From Oscillatoriales cyanobacterium (GTDB lineage: Bacteria; Cyanobacteriota; Cyanobacteriia; Cyanobacteriales; Laspinemataceae): a stretch of DNA of 64,000 nucleotides. Within the stretch, counting starts at the first letter, position 1; each line of letters begins with the position of its first letter. The stretch is from NCBI GenBank assembly GCA_011390955.1, contig JAABRM010000005.1:124001-188000 (forward strand), in the 5' to 3' direction. Made by a program: the position numbers and the translations under genes. The notes below the pieces were generated by a model that had not been told where the DNA came from, did not search any database, and saw only the letters and a program-made list of their open reading frames with translations. Below, piece after piece: positions 1 through 8,239 of the stretch.

Positions 1-422
1 GGGTTTATTTCCCCTTTTCTCTCTGGCAAAGCTACATCAGGTTTTTCTGAGTCATTTTCTCCTCTTGGCAGTGCCGGTTGATGGGATTTTCTCTCGGATA
101 ATTTGTCAACACTCGGCCACCCTTGAGCAATTTGCATATAGGTGGCAGCAGTTTTTACGGACATCTGACAATGGTCGGTTAACCAGCTATTCCATTCTTC
201 AGGGGGAACCAGGGCGATCGCTTGTAGTAAGTAATCCCCGGCATTTCGTCCATGCAGTAAACCCAGGGCGATCGCGGTTTGACACCGCTGATGTTCCCCC
301 TGAATTCGCTGAACTAATTGATCTAAAGTGAGCATATCCGCCCCAGCCAGAGGGAAGCAGGAGCGCGGGGGGGTAGGAGAGGAGGGGGAATCGGTTTGAC
401 GCAAAATTTCCAGAAATGACAT
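1..422 (-). CDS. DUF3102-like protein, C-terminus cut by window edge
   Basis: An open frame starts with ATG at 422 (reverse strand) and runs at least 140 codons to the window edge without a stop. After a Ser/Pro-rich stretch, residues about 47-105 include GRNAGDYLLQAI, EEWNSWL and MSVKTAATYMQIAQ. These resemble the DUF3102 pattern (a 'GRxLxEAK...W..WL....MS.RTA..YM..A' block that looks helix-turn-helix-like). Several GCGATCGC sites lie inside the frame, as in the neighbouring genes. The function is unknown; DUF3102 proteins often occur on phages and plasmids. The opposite-strand open frame at 65-331 is a shadow. The family call is by eye and moderately secure. Confidence 0.6.
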   Translation of the reverse strand, partial: MSFLEILRQTDSPSSPTPPRSCFPLAGADMLTLDQLVQRIQGEHQRCQTAIALGLLHGRNAGDYLLQAIALVPPEEWNSWLTDHCQMSVKTAATYMQIAQGWPSVDKLSERKSHQPALPRGENDSEKPDVALPERKGEIN

Positions 423-430
423 ATCAATTT

Positions 431-492
431 TGTTGGTTGTTGTTTGTTGTTTGTTGTTTGTTGTTTGTTGTTGGTTGTTGGTGGTTGGTTGA
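431..492. repeat. TTGTTTG/TTGTTGG heptamer-type tandem repeat
   Basis: A run of TTGTTGT/TTGTTTG units ends in TTGGTGGTTGG. It lies just upstream of the DUF3102-like gene's start. The same G/T-rich heptamer family recurs at about 4769-5003, 28470-28513, 47520-47600 and 55815-55925, always between or at the ends of genes. It resembles the short tandemly repeated repetitive (STRR) sequences known in filamentous cyanobacteria. Confidence 0.75.
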
Positions 493-619
493 CAAAACTT
501 AGTCAGGCGGGTACTTATAACCCTCTTCTGTCACTTTCCGAAATAAACAAGCAGTAAATACAGTAAATTATGCAGAAGAATAAAAGGGTTTGAAACTATT
601 CATAATTAGTCATGCAAAA

Positions 620-1560
620 TTAATAAGTTTTTCCAACATTATCTAAGACATCTGTGACATACTTGACTTTGACAAATTTTTATAAGCCTCGACTTTAATC
701 CATTCATACTTGAGAACTTTCCAGAAAAATTCAATCAACTTTAATTTAGGTATGGTGGCAACAAAAAAAATATAATTTTTTTTGTTGCCATTCTTCTAAT
801 TTAGCCATAAAATTACTTGTATGTACCGAAAATCGATGAAGCGATCCAATTTTACAAGGTTTTTTTGAAATTTTTTTTACTAAACTCATCTAACAAGACT
901 AGCAAATTTTTGCTAGTAAACTTTCTATAGTAAAAATCGTATTTTAGCTGATTACTTCGATTAATTAACTCTAAAATATTTAGTCTCTTGCTTCGGGAAA
1001 TAGGGAGAATTATAGTTGATTCTTTTTCCTGCCATCCATAAGGGATAGATCGTCTTAAACAAATTCCTGATTTGTCTAAATATCTGAAATTAATCTTACC
1101 TTTATTGTCCAATTTATCTAACTTTTTTAAATGTTGAAGTTTTAACTTGTCCTCCCATTTCAATGGCTTTAAAGCTACTCTTTTATTCATTCTTTTCCAG
1201 GTCATATTATTTTTTCTCTTGATATTAAAGTTTATTAAATCACGTTTTGTTTTGATTTTTGAATTATTTTTGAACTTTTGTTTTTACGGTATTTAAGTTT
1301 TGTGGCTCAGATTTCATCCATTCTCTAACTTGCTCTTCTTCTTTTGATTTAGTTTTTCTTCCTCTGCCTGCTCGGTCATATAATTTTATTAATCGGTTTT
1401 GTTCCCATCTAATAAATATTGTAAGGTTTGCCGACTGATTCCAAATATAATAAGTTCTTTATTGTCCATTTTATATGAATTAATAAAAGACATAAAATTC
1501 GCTACTTGTCTAACTTTATGCTGTTCCCTATTGTGATAATATTTATATAGCATTTTTTCA
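620..1560 (-). pseudogene. IS630-family transposase remnant
   Basis: Pieces of one IS630-type transposase lie in order on the reverse strand but in different frames. The HTH half (about 1310-1545) gives ISRQTLQYLLDG, then YDRAGRGRKTK and VREWMKSEP. The only long open piece is 852-1205 (117 aa), with FRYLDKSGICLR where active enzymes have an 'LDESGF' motif, so the catalytic Glu region is altered. Towards 620-850 come VHTSNFMAKLEEWQQKK and LIEFFWKVLKYEWIKVEAY, the typical C-terminal block of the family. Several frameshifts and stops make it inactive. Base composition is much more A/T-rich than the surroundings, which suggests transferred DNA in decay. No intact terminal inverted repeats were identified. 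Confidence 0.8.
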
Positions 1561-1612
1561 TTTTGCGGCTATAATTTGATAAATTATATCTCCTAATTTG
1601 TTACGTTTTTAG

Positions 1613-1813
1613 GTTAGTCTTTTTTCATTATATCTTAAATCGCAAAAATATGCAATTTTTTTGGCATTAGTGCTTAAATCACTGGAATCAGACCAAGATA
1701 CTGTTAGATTTAATCAGAAATTGCCTCAAGCAACAGAATGGCATCGGGTAAGTGATATTCCAGATGCGGAGGTTTCTATTTGGTACTCGGATCTGAAGGC
1801 TGCCAAAAATTGA
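1613..1813 (+). pseudogene. Gene 3'-end remnant, family not recognised
   Basis: An open frame without a clear start ends at TGA 1811-1813. Its last ~45 residues (SLESDQDTVRFNQKL, then DIPDAEVSIWYSDLK) look like real protein, although no family was recognised. It abuts the decayed IS630 element on its 5' side, so it may be the tail of a gene cut by that insertion. The reverse-strand open frame at 1688-1987 overlaps it and is judged a shadow. Confidence 0.35.
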
Positions 1814-1837
1814 GTTAACCCAAGCAAAGAAATCGGG

Positions 1838-1914
1838 TTTTTTTTGTGAATATGTAGGGGCGAATGGCCATTCGCCCCTACTCTGAAAGCGAGAAAGAAA
1901 CCCGGTTTCTAAGT
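1838..1914. repeat. Palindromic GTAGGGGCGAA repeat and AAACCCGGTTT repeat
   Basis: A near-perfect palindrome GTAGGGGCGAATGGC/CATTCGCCCCTAC is followed by AGAAACCCGGTTTCT. Both units recur many times in the window (the second at about 2777-2803, 28434-28468, 53346-53362, 56527-56561 and 58372-58402), always outside genes. They are dispersed hairpin repeats and not coding. Confidence 0.7.
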
Positions 1915-2013
1915 TTAGGGGGGCGATCGCCAGACAACCTATTCTATCCAAAACGGCGATCGCGATTTTAGCGTTACAATAAATCATCGCTAGTACAATT
2001 GGAGTTGTCCACT

Positions 2014-2598
2014 ATGCCAGAAATGACCATAAAAGACGTGGAAAAAATTCAGTCAATTCTCAGCGAAGCTGACTTTGACTGTCAACTGGAACTGGAAGCA
2101 GGTAAGATTATTGTTATGGGGCCATCAGACATTATCTCTAGCGAAGTCTCCCTAGAATTCGCTCGTCAACTGAGTAATTGGGTAAAACCCCGCCGTCTCG
2201 GTCGCGTTTTTGACTCGGCAGGTGGCTTTATATTGCCCAATAGCGACTTAAAAGCACCAGATGTTTCTTTCGTTTTGCGCGATCGCCTTCCTCGCAGCGT
2301 TAGATATTTTGGTACTCTTGTCCCCGACTTAATAGTAGAAGTTAAATCCCAAAGCGACCGCCTGGTTAAATTGCGCCAAAAAATTGAAATGTTTCTCGAC
2401 CAAGGAGTTAAAATTGGCATTTTAATTGACCCAGATGAATTAACTTTAACTCTTTATCGCCCCAATCAAAAACCAATTTTATTTACAAACGGAGAAACTC
2501 TTACCATTCCTGAATTGCTGCCCGGATGGGAATTACAAATTTCTGAATTGTGGCCGCCAGTCTTTGAAGAAAATGAAGAGTATCCTCATCAAGAGTAG
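2014..2598 (+). CDS. Uma2 family (DUF820) endonuclease-like protein
   Basis: A 194-residue protein of the Uma2/DUF820 family, which is greatly expanded in cyanobacteria and has a PD-(D/E)XK-like restriction fold. Visible core elements are the early MGPSD segment, KAPDVSF (metal-binding Asp) and PDLIVEVKSQSD (the E-x-K catalytic pair), with LYRPN and a PELLPGWEL end block. An in-frame TTG lies at 1999, but ATG 2014 is preceded by GGAG at 2001-2004 with a 9-nt gap, so 2014 is preferred. It is monocistronic and lies among repeats. The biological role of the family is unsettled (possibly mobile or selfish). Confidence 0.9.
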   Translation: MPEMTIKDVEKIQSILSEADFDCQLELEAGKIIVMGPSDIISSEVSLEFARQLSNWVKPRRLGRVFDSAGGFILPNSDLKAPDVSFVLRDRLPRSVRYFGTLVPDLIVEVKSQSDRLVKLRQKIEMFLDQGVKIGILIDPDELTLTLYRPNQKPILFTNGETLTIPELLPGWELQISELWPPVFEENEEYPHQE

Positions 2599-2938
2599 TT
2601 GAATCTTGGGCTTTTGCCGAATATATAACTACATTTAAATTCAGCGCTTTTTTGGGGGGCGATCGCGCAGCGTTCCTGCGAGGGAATCGCTTTTTGGCTC
2701 AAAACAAGAAACCGGGACCCAAGTTGTGAATATGTAGGGGCGATTCGCGAATCGCCCCTACTGTGGAACCAAGAAAAGAAACCCGGTTTCAAAGAAACCC
2801 GGTTTCTAAGTCCAGGGGGGGCGATCGCGCAGCGTTCCTGCGAGGGAATCGCATTTGGGAGGTGCGATCGCTTCCTTCCACCTCCCGCATTGAGAATAGC
2901 TTTTTCCCTTGATATAATCAAGAAATACGACCATTATC
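2599..2938. repeat. Intergenic repeat cluster with two SDR-like copies
   Basis: No gene is seen. The interval holds two identical 32-bp units, at 2659-2690 and 2821-2852, that begin with the HIP1 octamer and end GCGAGGGAATCGC. It also has a palindrome GTAGGGGCGATTCGC/GAATCGCCCCTAC and a double AAACCCGGTTTC hairpin. A third, altered copy of the 32-bp unit is at 3528-3557. The open frame on the reverse strand (2589-2921) is made entirely of these repeats. Confidence 0.75.
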
Positions 2939-3199
2939 ATGCTCACGATGACACAACCGACAATTCAACTACAAATTCCCTTTGATTCCCTAGTCAATGC
3001 GATCGCCTCCCTAGCGATCGAAGATAAAATTCAGCTTTTCCAGCTTCTAGAAACAGAACTTGCCCAATTAGAAGAAGACTCGTTAGAAGAAGATCCAATA
3101 GTCCTTGCTGAAATCCAAGAATCTCGCACTGCCTACCAAGCAGGAGACTATCAAACCCTAGATCAATATATGGTTTCTCGGAAAAACAAAACTCCATGA
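2939..3199 (+). CDS. Antitoxin-like protein of a RelE/ParE-type pair
   Basis: An 86-residue acidic protein whose stop overlaps the start of the next gene (ATGA, 3196-3199). Its residues 1-30 carry an amphipathic segment (SLVNAIASLAIEDKIQLFQ), followed by an acidic stretch (LEEDSLEEDP) and the C-terminal IQESRTAYQAGDY. This architecture, a small acidic protein before a RelE/ParE toxin, is typical of cyanobacterial antitoxins. Start ATG 2939, or 2948 nine bases later. Inferred role: neutralises the downstream toxin and represses the operon. The assignment rests mainly on context. Confidence 0.75.
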   Translation: MLTMTQPTIQLQIPFDSLVNAIASLAIEDKIQLFQLLETELAQLEEDSLEEDPIVLAEIQESRTAYQAGDYQTLDQYMVSRKNKTP

Positions 3200-3456
3200 C
3201 TTATACTGTAATCGTTCCGAAACCGTTCCAAAAACAACTAGATAGCCTGCCCGAAGATATCCAAGAGCGAATTCTGGAGAAAATTACGCCATTGGGTGAA
3301 GAACCTCGGCCTCCCGGAACTGTAAAGTTAAAAGGCTATGACAATGAGTATCGCATCCGTATTGGTGATTACCGAGTACGCTACGAAATCAATGATAAAG
3401 AATGTTTGGTATTATTGCTTCATTGTCAGCATCGGAAAGATGTTTATAAAAGTTGA
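3196..3456 (+). CDS. RelE/ParE superfamily toxin (mRNA interferase or gyrase poison)
   Basis: An 86-residue protein with the RelE/ParE fold signature: PKPFQKQLDSLPEDIQERI (helical hairpin), LKGYDNEYRIRIGDYRVRYEI (central beta sheet) and a C-terminal HCQHRKDVYK. The Arg-rich 'RIRIGDYRVRYEI' block is characteristic. It overlaps the upstream antitoxin-like gene by 4 nt, indicating translational coupling. All features of a full-length toxin are present and no disruption is seen. Whether it cleaves mRNA (RelE type) or poisons gyrase (ParE type) cannot be told from the sequence. Confidence 0.88.
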   Translation: MTYTVIVPKPFQKQLDSLPEDIQERILEKITPLGEEPRPPGTVKLKGYDNEYRIRIGDYRVRYEINDKECLVLLLHCQHRKDVYKS

Positions 3457-3794
3457 AGCCTTGAAGTTGAAGCCTTGAAAAAGTTAAGGCATATCTATTT
3501 AAATCACCCGATCGCTTTTTTGGGAAGGCGATCGCGCAGATCGGGCGAGGGAATCGCTTTTTTGTGGGGTGCGATCGCTCAACACCAATGTGCTGAATCA
3601 ACATCAGAGTCGTCCTCCGCTCCTCCGCACCCCCGCTCCCCCGCTCCTCCGCTCCCTTAGTTATTAGGTAAATCGCCGATCGATCGCCTTCAGACTAACA
3701 ATCTTCCGACCGGAGGGCGATCGACGATAAAATCAAAAGATATAACTTGTATAGACGTAGCAACACAATTAGTATAGGTAATCTAGTATAGGCA
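3457..3794. repeat. Intergenic repeats and CCGCTCC-rich low complexity
   Basis: No convincing gene. Contains a HIP1-based repeat copy at 3528-3557, a C-rich low-complexity tract (about 3613-3657, CTCCGCTCC-like units) and CGATCG-rich hairpins at about 3675-3725. The open frame at 3475-3660 is built from these repeats. Confidence 0.6.
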
Positions 3795-4766
3795 ATGAAT
3801 ACGAGCAATTTACCGCAGTCGATGACAAATCGTAATTACGCAATTATTGGCACAGGGGCGATCGGTGGATTTTACGGCGGCAAACTGCAAAAAGCCGGAA
3901 CTGAAGTACATTTTTTGCTCAATACCGATTATGAGTATGTCAGAGACAATGGTCTGTTGATTTCATCGACCGATGGTGACTTTAATTTAGAAAAAGTCAA
4001 CGCATATAACCAAGTGCAAGAAATGCCTCCTTGTGATGTGGTAGTTGTCGCCCTCAAGACTACCCAAAATCATTTACTCCCGCAGTTATTGCCCCCCCTA
4101 CTCAAAGACAATACTATAATTGTTTTGCTGCAAAATGGTTTAGGCTCTGAAGATTATATCGCAGAATTTCTCCCTAATCACCCCATTATCGGGGGATTAT
4201 GTTTTATTTGCGCTTACAAAGTTAAGCCCGGACATATTAGTCATTTAGACTATGGGACGATTACTTTGGCCGAATATTCGGCGAACGGTCAACCCGCTGG
4301 AATTACCGAAAATATGCGGTTAATTGCTGGGGATTTTGCAGCAGCAAAAATTCCAATTATCCTCAATGAAGATTTAATCTTGACGCGCTGGAAAAAGTTA
4401 GTTTGGAATGTGCCTTATAATGGGCTTTCGGTTATTTTAAATGCTCAAACCAGTGAATTGATGGCAAATCCACATACTCGCCATTTAGCGGAGGATTTGA
4501 TGCGGGAAGTGGTAGCTGGTGCGGCAGCTTGTGGGCGAATTATTTCCGAAGATTTTATTGCCAAAATGTTAGATCATACTGAGAAAATGAAGCCGTATTT
4601 GACTAGCATGAAATTAGACGGCGATCGCGGCAATCCCCTGGAAGTAGAAGCCATCCTAGGCAACCCTTTACGCATCGCTAAATTAGCCGGAGTCGATTTA
4701 CCTCGGATGTGGATGTTGTATCAACAGTTAAAATTTATTGATGCTCAAAATACCCAGTTGCAATGA
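3795..4766 (+). CDS. panE: 2-dehydropantoate 2-reductase family (PanE/ApbA)
   Basis: A 323-residue ketopantoate reductase family protein, of the usual family length. The N-terminal Rossmann motif is GTGAIGGFYGGKL (residues ~18-30). It also has the VVVALKTTQ stretch, the LLQNGLGSED block, and the conserved catalytic-lysine region LTRWKKLVWNVPYN followed by the helical C-domain. Known reaction of the family: NADPH-dependent reduction of 2-dehydropantoate to pantoate in coenzyme A synthesis. Several cyanobacterial paralogues of this family exist, so the substrate is not certain. ATG 3795 is used; a second in-frame ATG nine codons later also precedes the motif. It stands alone, followed by a heptamer repeat tract. 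Confidence 0.82.
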   Translation: MNTSNLPQSMTNRNYAIIGTGAIGGFYGGKLQKAGTEVHFLLNTDYEYVRDNGLLISSTDGDFNLEKVNAYNQVQEMPPCDVVVVALKTTQNHLLPQLLPPLLKDNTIIVLLQNGLGSEDYIAEFLPNHPIIGGLCFICAYKVKPGHISHLDYGTITLAEYSANGQPAGITENMRLIAGDFAAAKIPIILNEDLILTRWKKLVWNVPYNGLSVILNAQTSELMANPHTRHLAEDLMREVVAGAAACGRIISEDFIAKMLDHTEKMKPYLTSMKLDGDRGNPLEVEAILGNPLRIAKLAGVDLPRMWMLYQQLKFIDAQNTQLQ

Positions 4767-4768
4767 TA

Positions 4769-5003
4769 TTGTTGATTGTTGTTGGTTGATTGTTGATTGT
4801 TGATTGTTGATTGTTGATGGTTGATGGTTGATTGTTGTTTGTTGACTGTTGTTTGTTATTTGTTCTTATTGTTCGCCACCAACCACTAACTAACAACCAA
4901 CAACCAACAACCACCAACCACCAACCACCAACCACCAACCACCAACCACCAACCACCAACAACCACCAACCAACAACCACCAACCAACAACCACCAACCA
5001 ACA
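4769..5003. repeat. Head-to-head heptamer tandem repeat tract
   Basis: The left half (4769-4865) consists of TTGTTGA/TTGATGG-type heptamers. The right half (about 4880-5003) consists of the complementary-type heptamers CCAACAA and CCACCAA. The two halves together can fold into a very long imperfect hairpin. The tract is read as two opposing low-complexity open frames that are not genes. It fills the gap between the panE-like gene and the hydrolase. Confidence 0.85.
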
Positions 5004-5064
5004 AATGTCTATTAATGGCTTAAAAGCTTTATCATAATCAAATATCCTTTACAAAACTTCATAA

Positions 5065-5955
5065 ATGACCGCGATCGCAGAACCACTTACCTCACCGAAC
5101 ACTCTAGAACCACTGACCTGGCAGTGGCAAGGACATAAAATAACTTACACCGTCAAAGGCACAGGTTTGCCTCTCGTGCTCGTGCATGGGTTCGGTGCCT
5201 CCATTGGACATTGGCGTAAGAATATTCCCGCCTTGGCTGAGGGAGGTTATCGGGTTTTTGCCTTGGACTTGCTAGGATTTGGCGGTTCCGACAAGGCGCC
5301 CGTGGACTATTCCGTGGAACTGTGGCAACAATTGCTTAAAGATTTCTGGCATGAACATATTCAAGAACCTGCGGTATTTATTGGCAACTCTATTGGGGCG
5401 CTGCTGAGTTTGGCGATCGCCGCTAATCATCCCGAAATCGTCGCCGGTGGGGTCTTGCTAAACTGTGCCGGTGGCTTAAATCACCGTCCTGAAGAACTGC
5501 ATTTTCCCCTGCGGCAAATTATGACCATCTTTACTAATGTGGTCAGTTCCCCAGGGTTAGGGCCATTTCTCTTTGACCGCATTCGCCAAAAACATCGCAT
5601 CCGCAACACCTTGAAACAAGTTTATGGGAATAAAGCGGCTATTACTAACGAATTAGTCGAGTTACTTTATCAGCCCTCTTGCGATCCAGGGGCGCAAAAA
5701 GTTTTTGCCTCCATTGTCACCGCCCCTCCCGGCCCAAAACCGGCGGAATTATTACCCCAGGTACAGTGTCCGTTATTAGTTTTGTGGGGCGAAGATGACC
5801 CTTGGACTCCGGTGAGTGGCGGGCGAATTTTCCAAGATTTTGCCGAGTCGCAACCCATTAAATTTGTTTCCATTCCCAAAACCGGCCACTGTCCCCATGA
5901 CGAACGCCCCGAAGTGGTCAACCCGTTAATTTTGGATTGGCTTAACAATCTGTAA
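5065..5955 (+). CDS. Alpha/beta-fold hydrolase
   Basis: A 296-residue alpha/beta hydrolase of the cyanobacterial/plastid type. Visible elements are the oxyanion-hole motif LVHGFGASIGHW (~residues 39-50), the nucleophile elbow GNSIGA (Ser ~113), the acid in WGEDDPWTPV and the catalytic His in TGHCPHDERPE near the C-terminus, so the triad is complete. No signal peptide is seen. The substrate is unknown; the family includes chlorophyll-breakdown-like and lipid hydrolases, but nothing here decides. A stem-loop at 6044-6070 follows as a possible terminator. Confidence 0.88.
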   Translation: MTAIAEPLTSPNTLEPLTWQWQGHKITYTVKGTGLPLVLVHGFGASIGHWRKNIPALAEGGYRVFALDLLGFGGSDKAPVDYSVELWQQLLKDFWHEHIQEPAVFIGNSIGALLSLAIAANHPEIVAGGVLLNCAGGLNHRPEELHFPLRQIMTIFTNVVSSPGLGPFLFDRIRQKHRIRNTLKQVYGNKAAITNELVELLYQPSCDPGAQKVFASIVTAPPGPKPAELLPQVQCPLLVLWGEDDPWTPVSGGRIFQDFAESQPIKFVSIPKTGHCPHDERPEVVNPLILDWLNNL

Positions 5956-6043
5956 TTGTTCGTCATTAAAGGAAATAGTGTTTTCTGGGTGAAACAGCTT
6001 GATGCGAAGCAATTAGGCATCAGCATTAGGCTTCAACGCCAAA

Positions 6044-6070
6044 AGAAAGGTGGGTAATACTCACCTTTCT
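6044..6070 (+). terminator. Candidate terminator after the hydrolase
   Basis: A 9-bp perfect stem AGAAAGGTG / CACCTTTCT with a 9-nt loop is followed by CTCATTTTTAATT. The U-tract is short and slightly displaced, so intrinsic termination is likely but unproven. The rest of the 5956-6330 gap shows no gene. Confidence 0.5.
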
Positions 6071-6330
6071 CTCATTTTTAATTATGGGTAGAATAAAAAA
6101 ACACCTTAAGTTAACATCAGCAATATAGAAAAAACGTTTAATATTGTTTTTGCTGAATTGACACTATAATTATTTTATATGGTTCGACTGGATCGGCTAA
6201 AAAAGTGGTTATTTTAGAAAGCTTAATAAAAAATTAATGGTATTGTTCTGAATAGCGTGTAAGATTTAACTGGGTGCTTTGTCACCGTACCGATCGCTGA
6301 CTGCTCGTTTTACACAACCCCTAATACCTG

Positions 6331-6660
6331 ATGGATATAACTACGATGAAACCTGCGGCTGAATCCGATCTCGAACTGCAAGAGTTGATCTCTTGGGTGA
6401 TTTCTTCGATTTCCCATGAATTGCGGACTCCCTTAACCACGATTTTATCATCAGCGGAATTGCTGGAATGTTATCAAGATAGATGGTCAGACGAACAAAA
6501 AATTCAATATTTGCAGCAAATTAAAATATCGAGCCTCGCCATTCGAGCAATTTTAGATAGTGAAGATTTTTCGGCAAATTTGCAAAAATTGGCGGATCAA
6601 ATATTAGAACCAGAGCGAGTATATCAATTATGTCAAATTTTACGCAAAAACCATGAATAA
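6331..6660 (+). CDS. Stand-alone HisKA (histidine kinase dimerisation) protein
   Basis: A 109-residue protein containing only a histidine-kinase dimerisation/phosphoacceptor domain. The H-box SSISHELRTPLTTILSSAELL lies at ~residues 26-46, followed by the second helix with KIQYLQQIKISSLAIRAIL. No HATPase domain (N, G1, F, G2 boxes) follows; the frame ends normally and the next gene starts 58 nt later. It could be a true phosphotransfer-like scaffold, a partner that heterodimerises with a kinase, or a truncated kinase. No kinase remnant is visible downstream. ATG 6331 is the chosen start. Confidence 0.75.
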   Translation: MDITTMKPAAESDLELQELISWVISSISHELRTPLTTILSSAELLECYQDRWSDEQKIQYLQQIKISSLAIRAILDSEDFSANLQKLADQILEPERVYQLCQILRKNHE

Positions 6661-6717
6661 CGATGAAAGTATCGGTGTAAGATGGTATTCTCAGAAGGAA
6701 ATACCGGGCATAAAGTT

Positions 6718-7920
6718 ATGTCATCAGCAGCTAATATCTCAGATAGATTCGTGAATCCCTGGCAACAGTTTTGGTCACTCGATCGCCAGATTACTTTTTT
6801 AAATCATGGTTCGTTTGGTGCTTGTCCCCAGGTGGTACTAGCTGAACAACAACGACTGCGATCGCAACTGGAACTCGATCCAGTGCGATTTTTTATGCAA
6901 GATTTTGAGCTATTGTTAGATGATGCGAGACATAAATTAGCTCAATTTGTGGGGGCAAGTCCTGAAGATTTAGTCTTTGTCCCCAATGCCACCACCGGGG
7001 TAAATACGATACTGCGATCGCTGCATTTCCATCCCGGAGACGAAATACTAACCACCGACCATACTTATAATGCTTGCCAAAATGCCCTAAATGTGGTAGG
7101 AGAACGGCAGAATATCCAGATCGTCCGGGCGCCAGTGCCTTTTCCTCTGGAATCACCAGATCGAATCATTGAAGCGGTGATGCAGAAAGTCTCCGCAAAA
7201 ACTAAACTGGTATTACTCGATCATGCTACCAGTCAAACAGGCTTAATTTTTCCCATTGAAAAACTCATTAGTCAACTCACAAAACTGGGAATTGATACCT
7301 TGATTGATGGTGCCCAAGCACCGGGGATGGTATCGATAAATCTGTCACAAATTGGCGCTACTTACTACACTGGCAACTGTCATAAATGGTTACTCAGTCC
7401 CAAAGGGGCAGGATTTTTATATATTCGCTCGGATCGACAGTCACAGATTCGGCCAATTGTGATTAGTAACGGCACCAATTCACCACGCACGGATAAGTCA
7501 AAATTACACTTAGAATTTGACTGGACAGGCACCGACGATCGCACGGCTTATTTATCAGTCCCCACCGCGATAAAATTTATTGATTCGCAACTAGAAAATG
7601 GCTGGTCAGAACTGATGCAAAGAAATCACCAGTTAGCGGTGACAGCCAGAAAAATAATCTGTGAAACTTTAGGAGTTGCTTTGCCCTGTCCCGATGCCAT
7701 GATTGGGGCAATGGCGTCTATTCCTTTACCCCATAAACGGCCAAATTTTCCTCCGGAGCAATTACAATCGGATTTATACGATCGCGATCGAATTCAGGTG
7801 CCCATCTTTTATTTTTGGCCAACCCAACAATGGATAGTGAGAATTTCCGCTCAACTTTATAACACCGAGGCGCAATATGAAAAATTAGCCCAAGCTTTGC
7901 AAGAGTTGTTGAATTGTTAG
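6718..7920 (+). CDS. Class V aminotransferase (isopenicillin-N epimerase-like)
   Basis: A 400-residue PLP enzyme of fold type I, class V. It shows FLNHGSFGACP at the N-terminus, the PNATTGVNTILRSL cofactor-binding segment, LVLLDHATSQTG, LIDGAQAPGM (Asp that binds the pyridine N) and YTGNCHKWLLSPKGAGF, where the Lys forms the Schiff base. Annotated relatives are called isopenicillin-N epimerases, but cyanobacterial members are of unknown substrate (amino acid epimerase, cysteine desulfurase-like or aminotransferase). An in-frame ATG at 6682 would add 12 residues; the conserved region begins soon after ATG 6718, so 6718 is preferred though not certain. Confidence 0.85.
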   Translation: MSSAANISDRFVNPWQQFWSLDRQITFLNHGSFGACPQVVLAEQQRLRSQLELDPVRFFMQDFELLLDDARHKLAQFVGASPEDLVFVPNATTGVNTILRSLHFHPGDEILTTDHTYNACQNALNVVGERQNIQIVRAPVPFPLESPDRIIEAVMQKVSAKTKLVLLDHATSQTGLIFPIEKLISQLTKLGIDTLIDGAQAPGMVSINLSQIGATYYTGNCHKWLLSPKGAGFLYIRSDRQSQIRPIVISNGTNSPRTDKSKLHLEFDWTGTDDRTAYLSVPTAIKFIDSQLENGWSELMQRNHQLAVTARKIICETLGVALPCPDAMIGAMASIPLPHKRPNFPPEQLQSDLYDRDRIQVPIFYFWPTQQWIVRISAQLYNTEAQYEKLAQALQELLNC

Positions 7921-8147
7921 TAGTTAATATTGGTAGTATTGGTAGGGTGTGTTAACGGAGCGCGATCGCAGTGTAACGCACTTGACCGATAAATTTGGCG
8001 CAGCACCATGCTCCATTGAATCGATTATAGTCATTTGCCTCGACAAGATGTGCGATCGCACTTGAAAAAAATCGGCTGGGAGGCAGATACTCTAGATTGG
8101 CATTCCCTTTTCTGAACTGGGAACGAGCATATAGCTAACGGACTGAT
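7921..8147 (+). other. Intergenic stretch with a possible gene tail
   Basis: Holds a GGTAGGGTGTGTTA repeat start (7942), a HIP1 site and, at 8023-8115, a 30-codon open end (DYSHLPRQDVRSHLKK, then GWEADTLDWHSLF, stop). The latter looks protein-like but has no start codon and no recognised family. It could be the tail of a lost gene. Otherwise nothing is seen. Confidence 0.3.
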
Positions 8148-8182
8148 AAAAAAATGACCGGGCTAATGTTTGGTCATTTTTT
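8148..8182. terminator. Bidirectional intrinsic terminator
   Basis: AAAAAAATGACC, a 12-nt loop and GGTCATTTTTT form a stem of up to 11 bp with an A-run on one side and a T-run on the other. It lies between the convergent aminotransferase (+) and MscS (-) genes and can end transcription from both. Confidence 0.8.
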
Positions 8183-8239
8183 GATAATTTTAGATTTGAC
8201 GATTCACTAAAATCAGGATCTAAGCTTTTTTTACTAAAC

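Noticed and set aside
754-795. Perfect-looking palindrome TGGCAACAAAAAAAATATAA / TTTTTTTTGTTGCCA as a terminator
   Set aside because: It falls inside the IS630 transposase remnant and encodes its conserved EEWQQKK segment; it looks like decay by slippage, not a terminator.
1688-1987. Reverse-strand open frame of 99 codons
   Set aside because: It is made of the palindromic repeat and AAACCCGG units and antisense to a gene tail.
2589-2921. Reverse-strand open frame of 110 codons
   Set aside because: Entirely composed of dispersed repeats with Arg/Ser/Pro-rich nonsense content.
4735-5023. Two opposing open frames of 89 and 63 codons
   Set aside because: Low-complexity translation of the heptamer arrays (Val/Trp/Leu or Asn/Gln/Pro runs); no start context.
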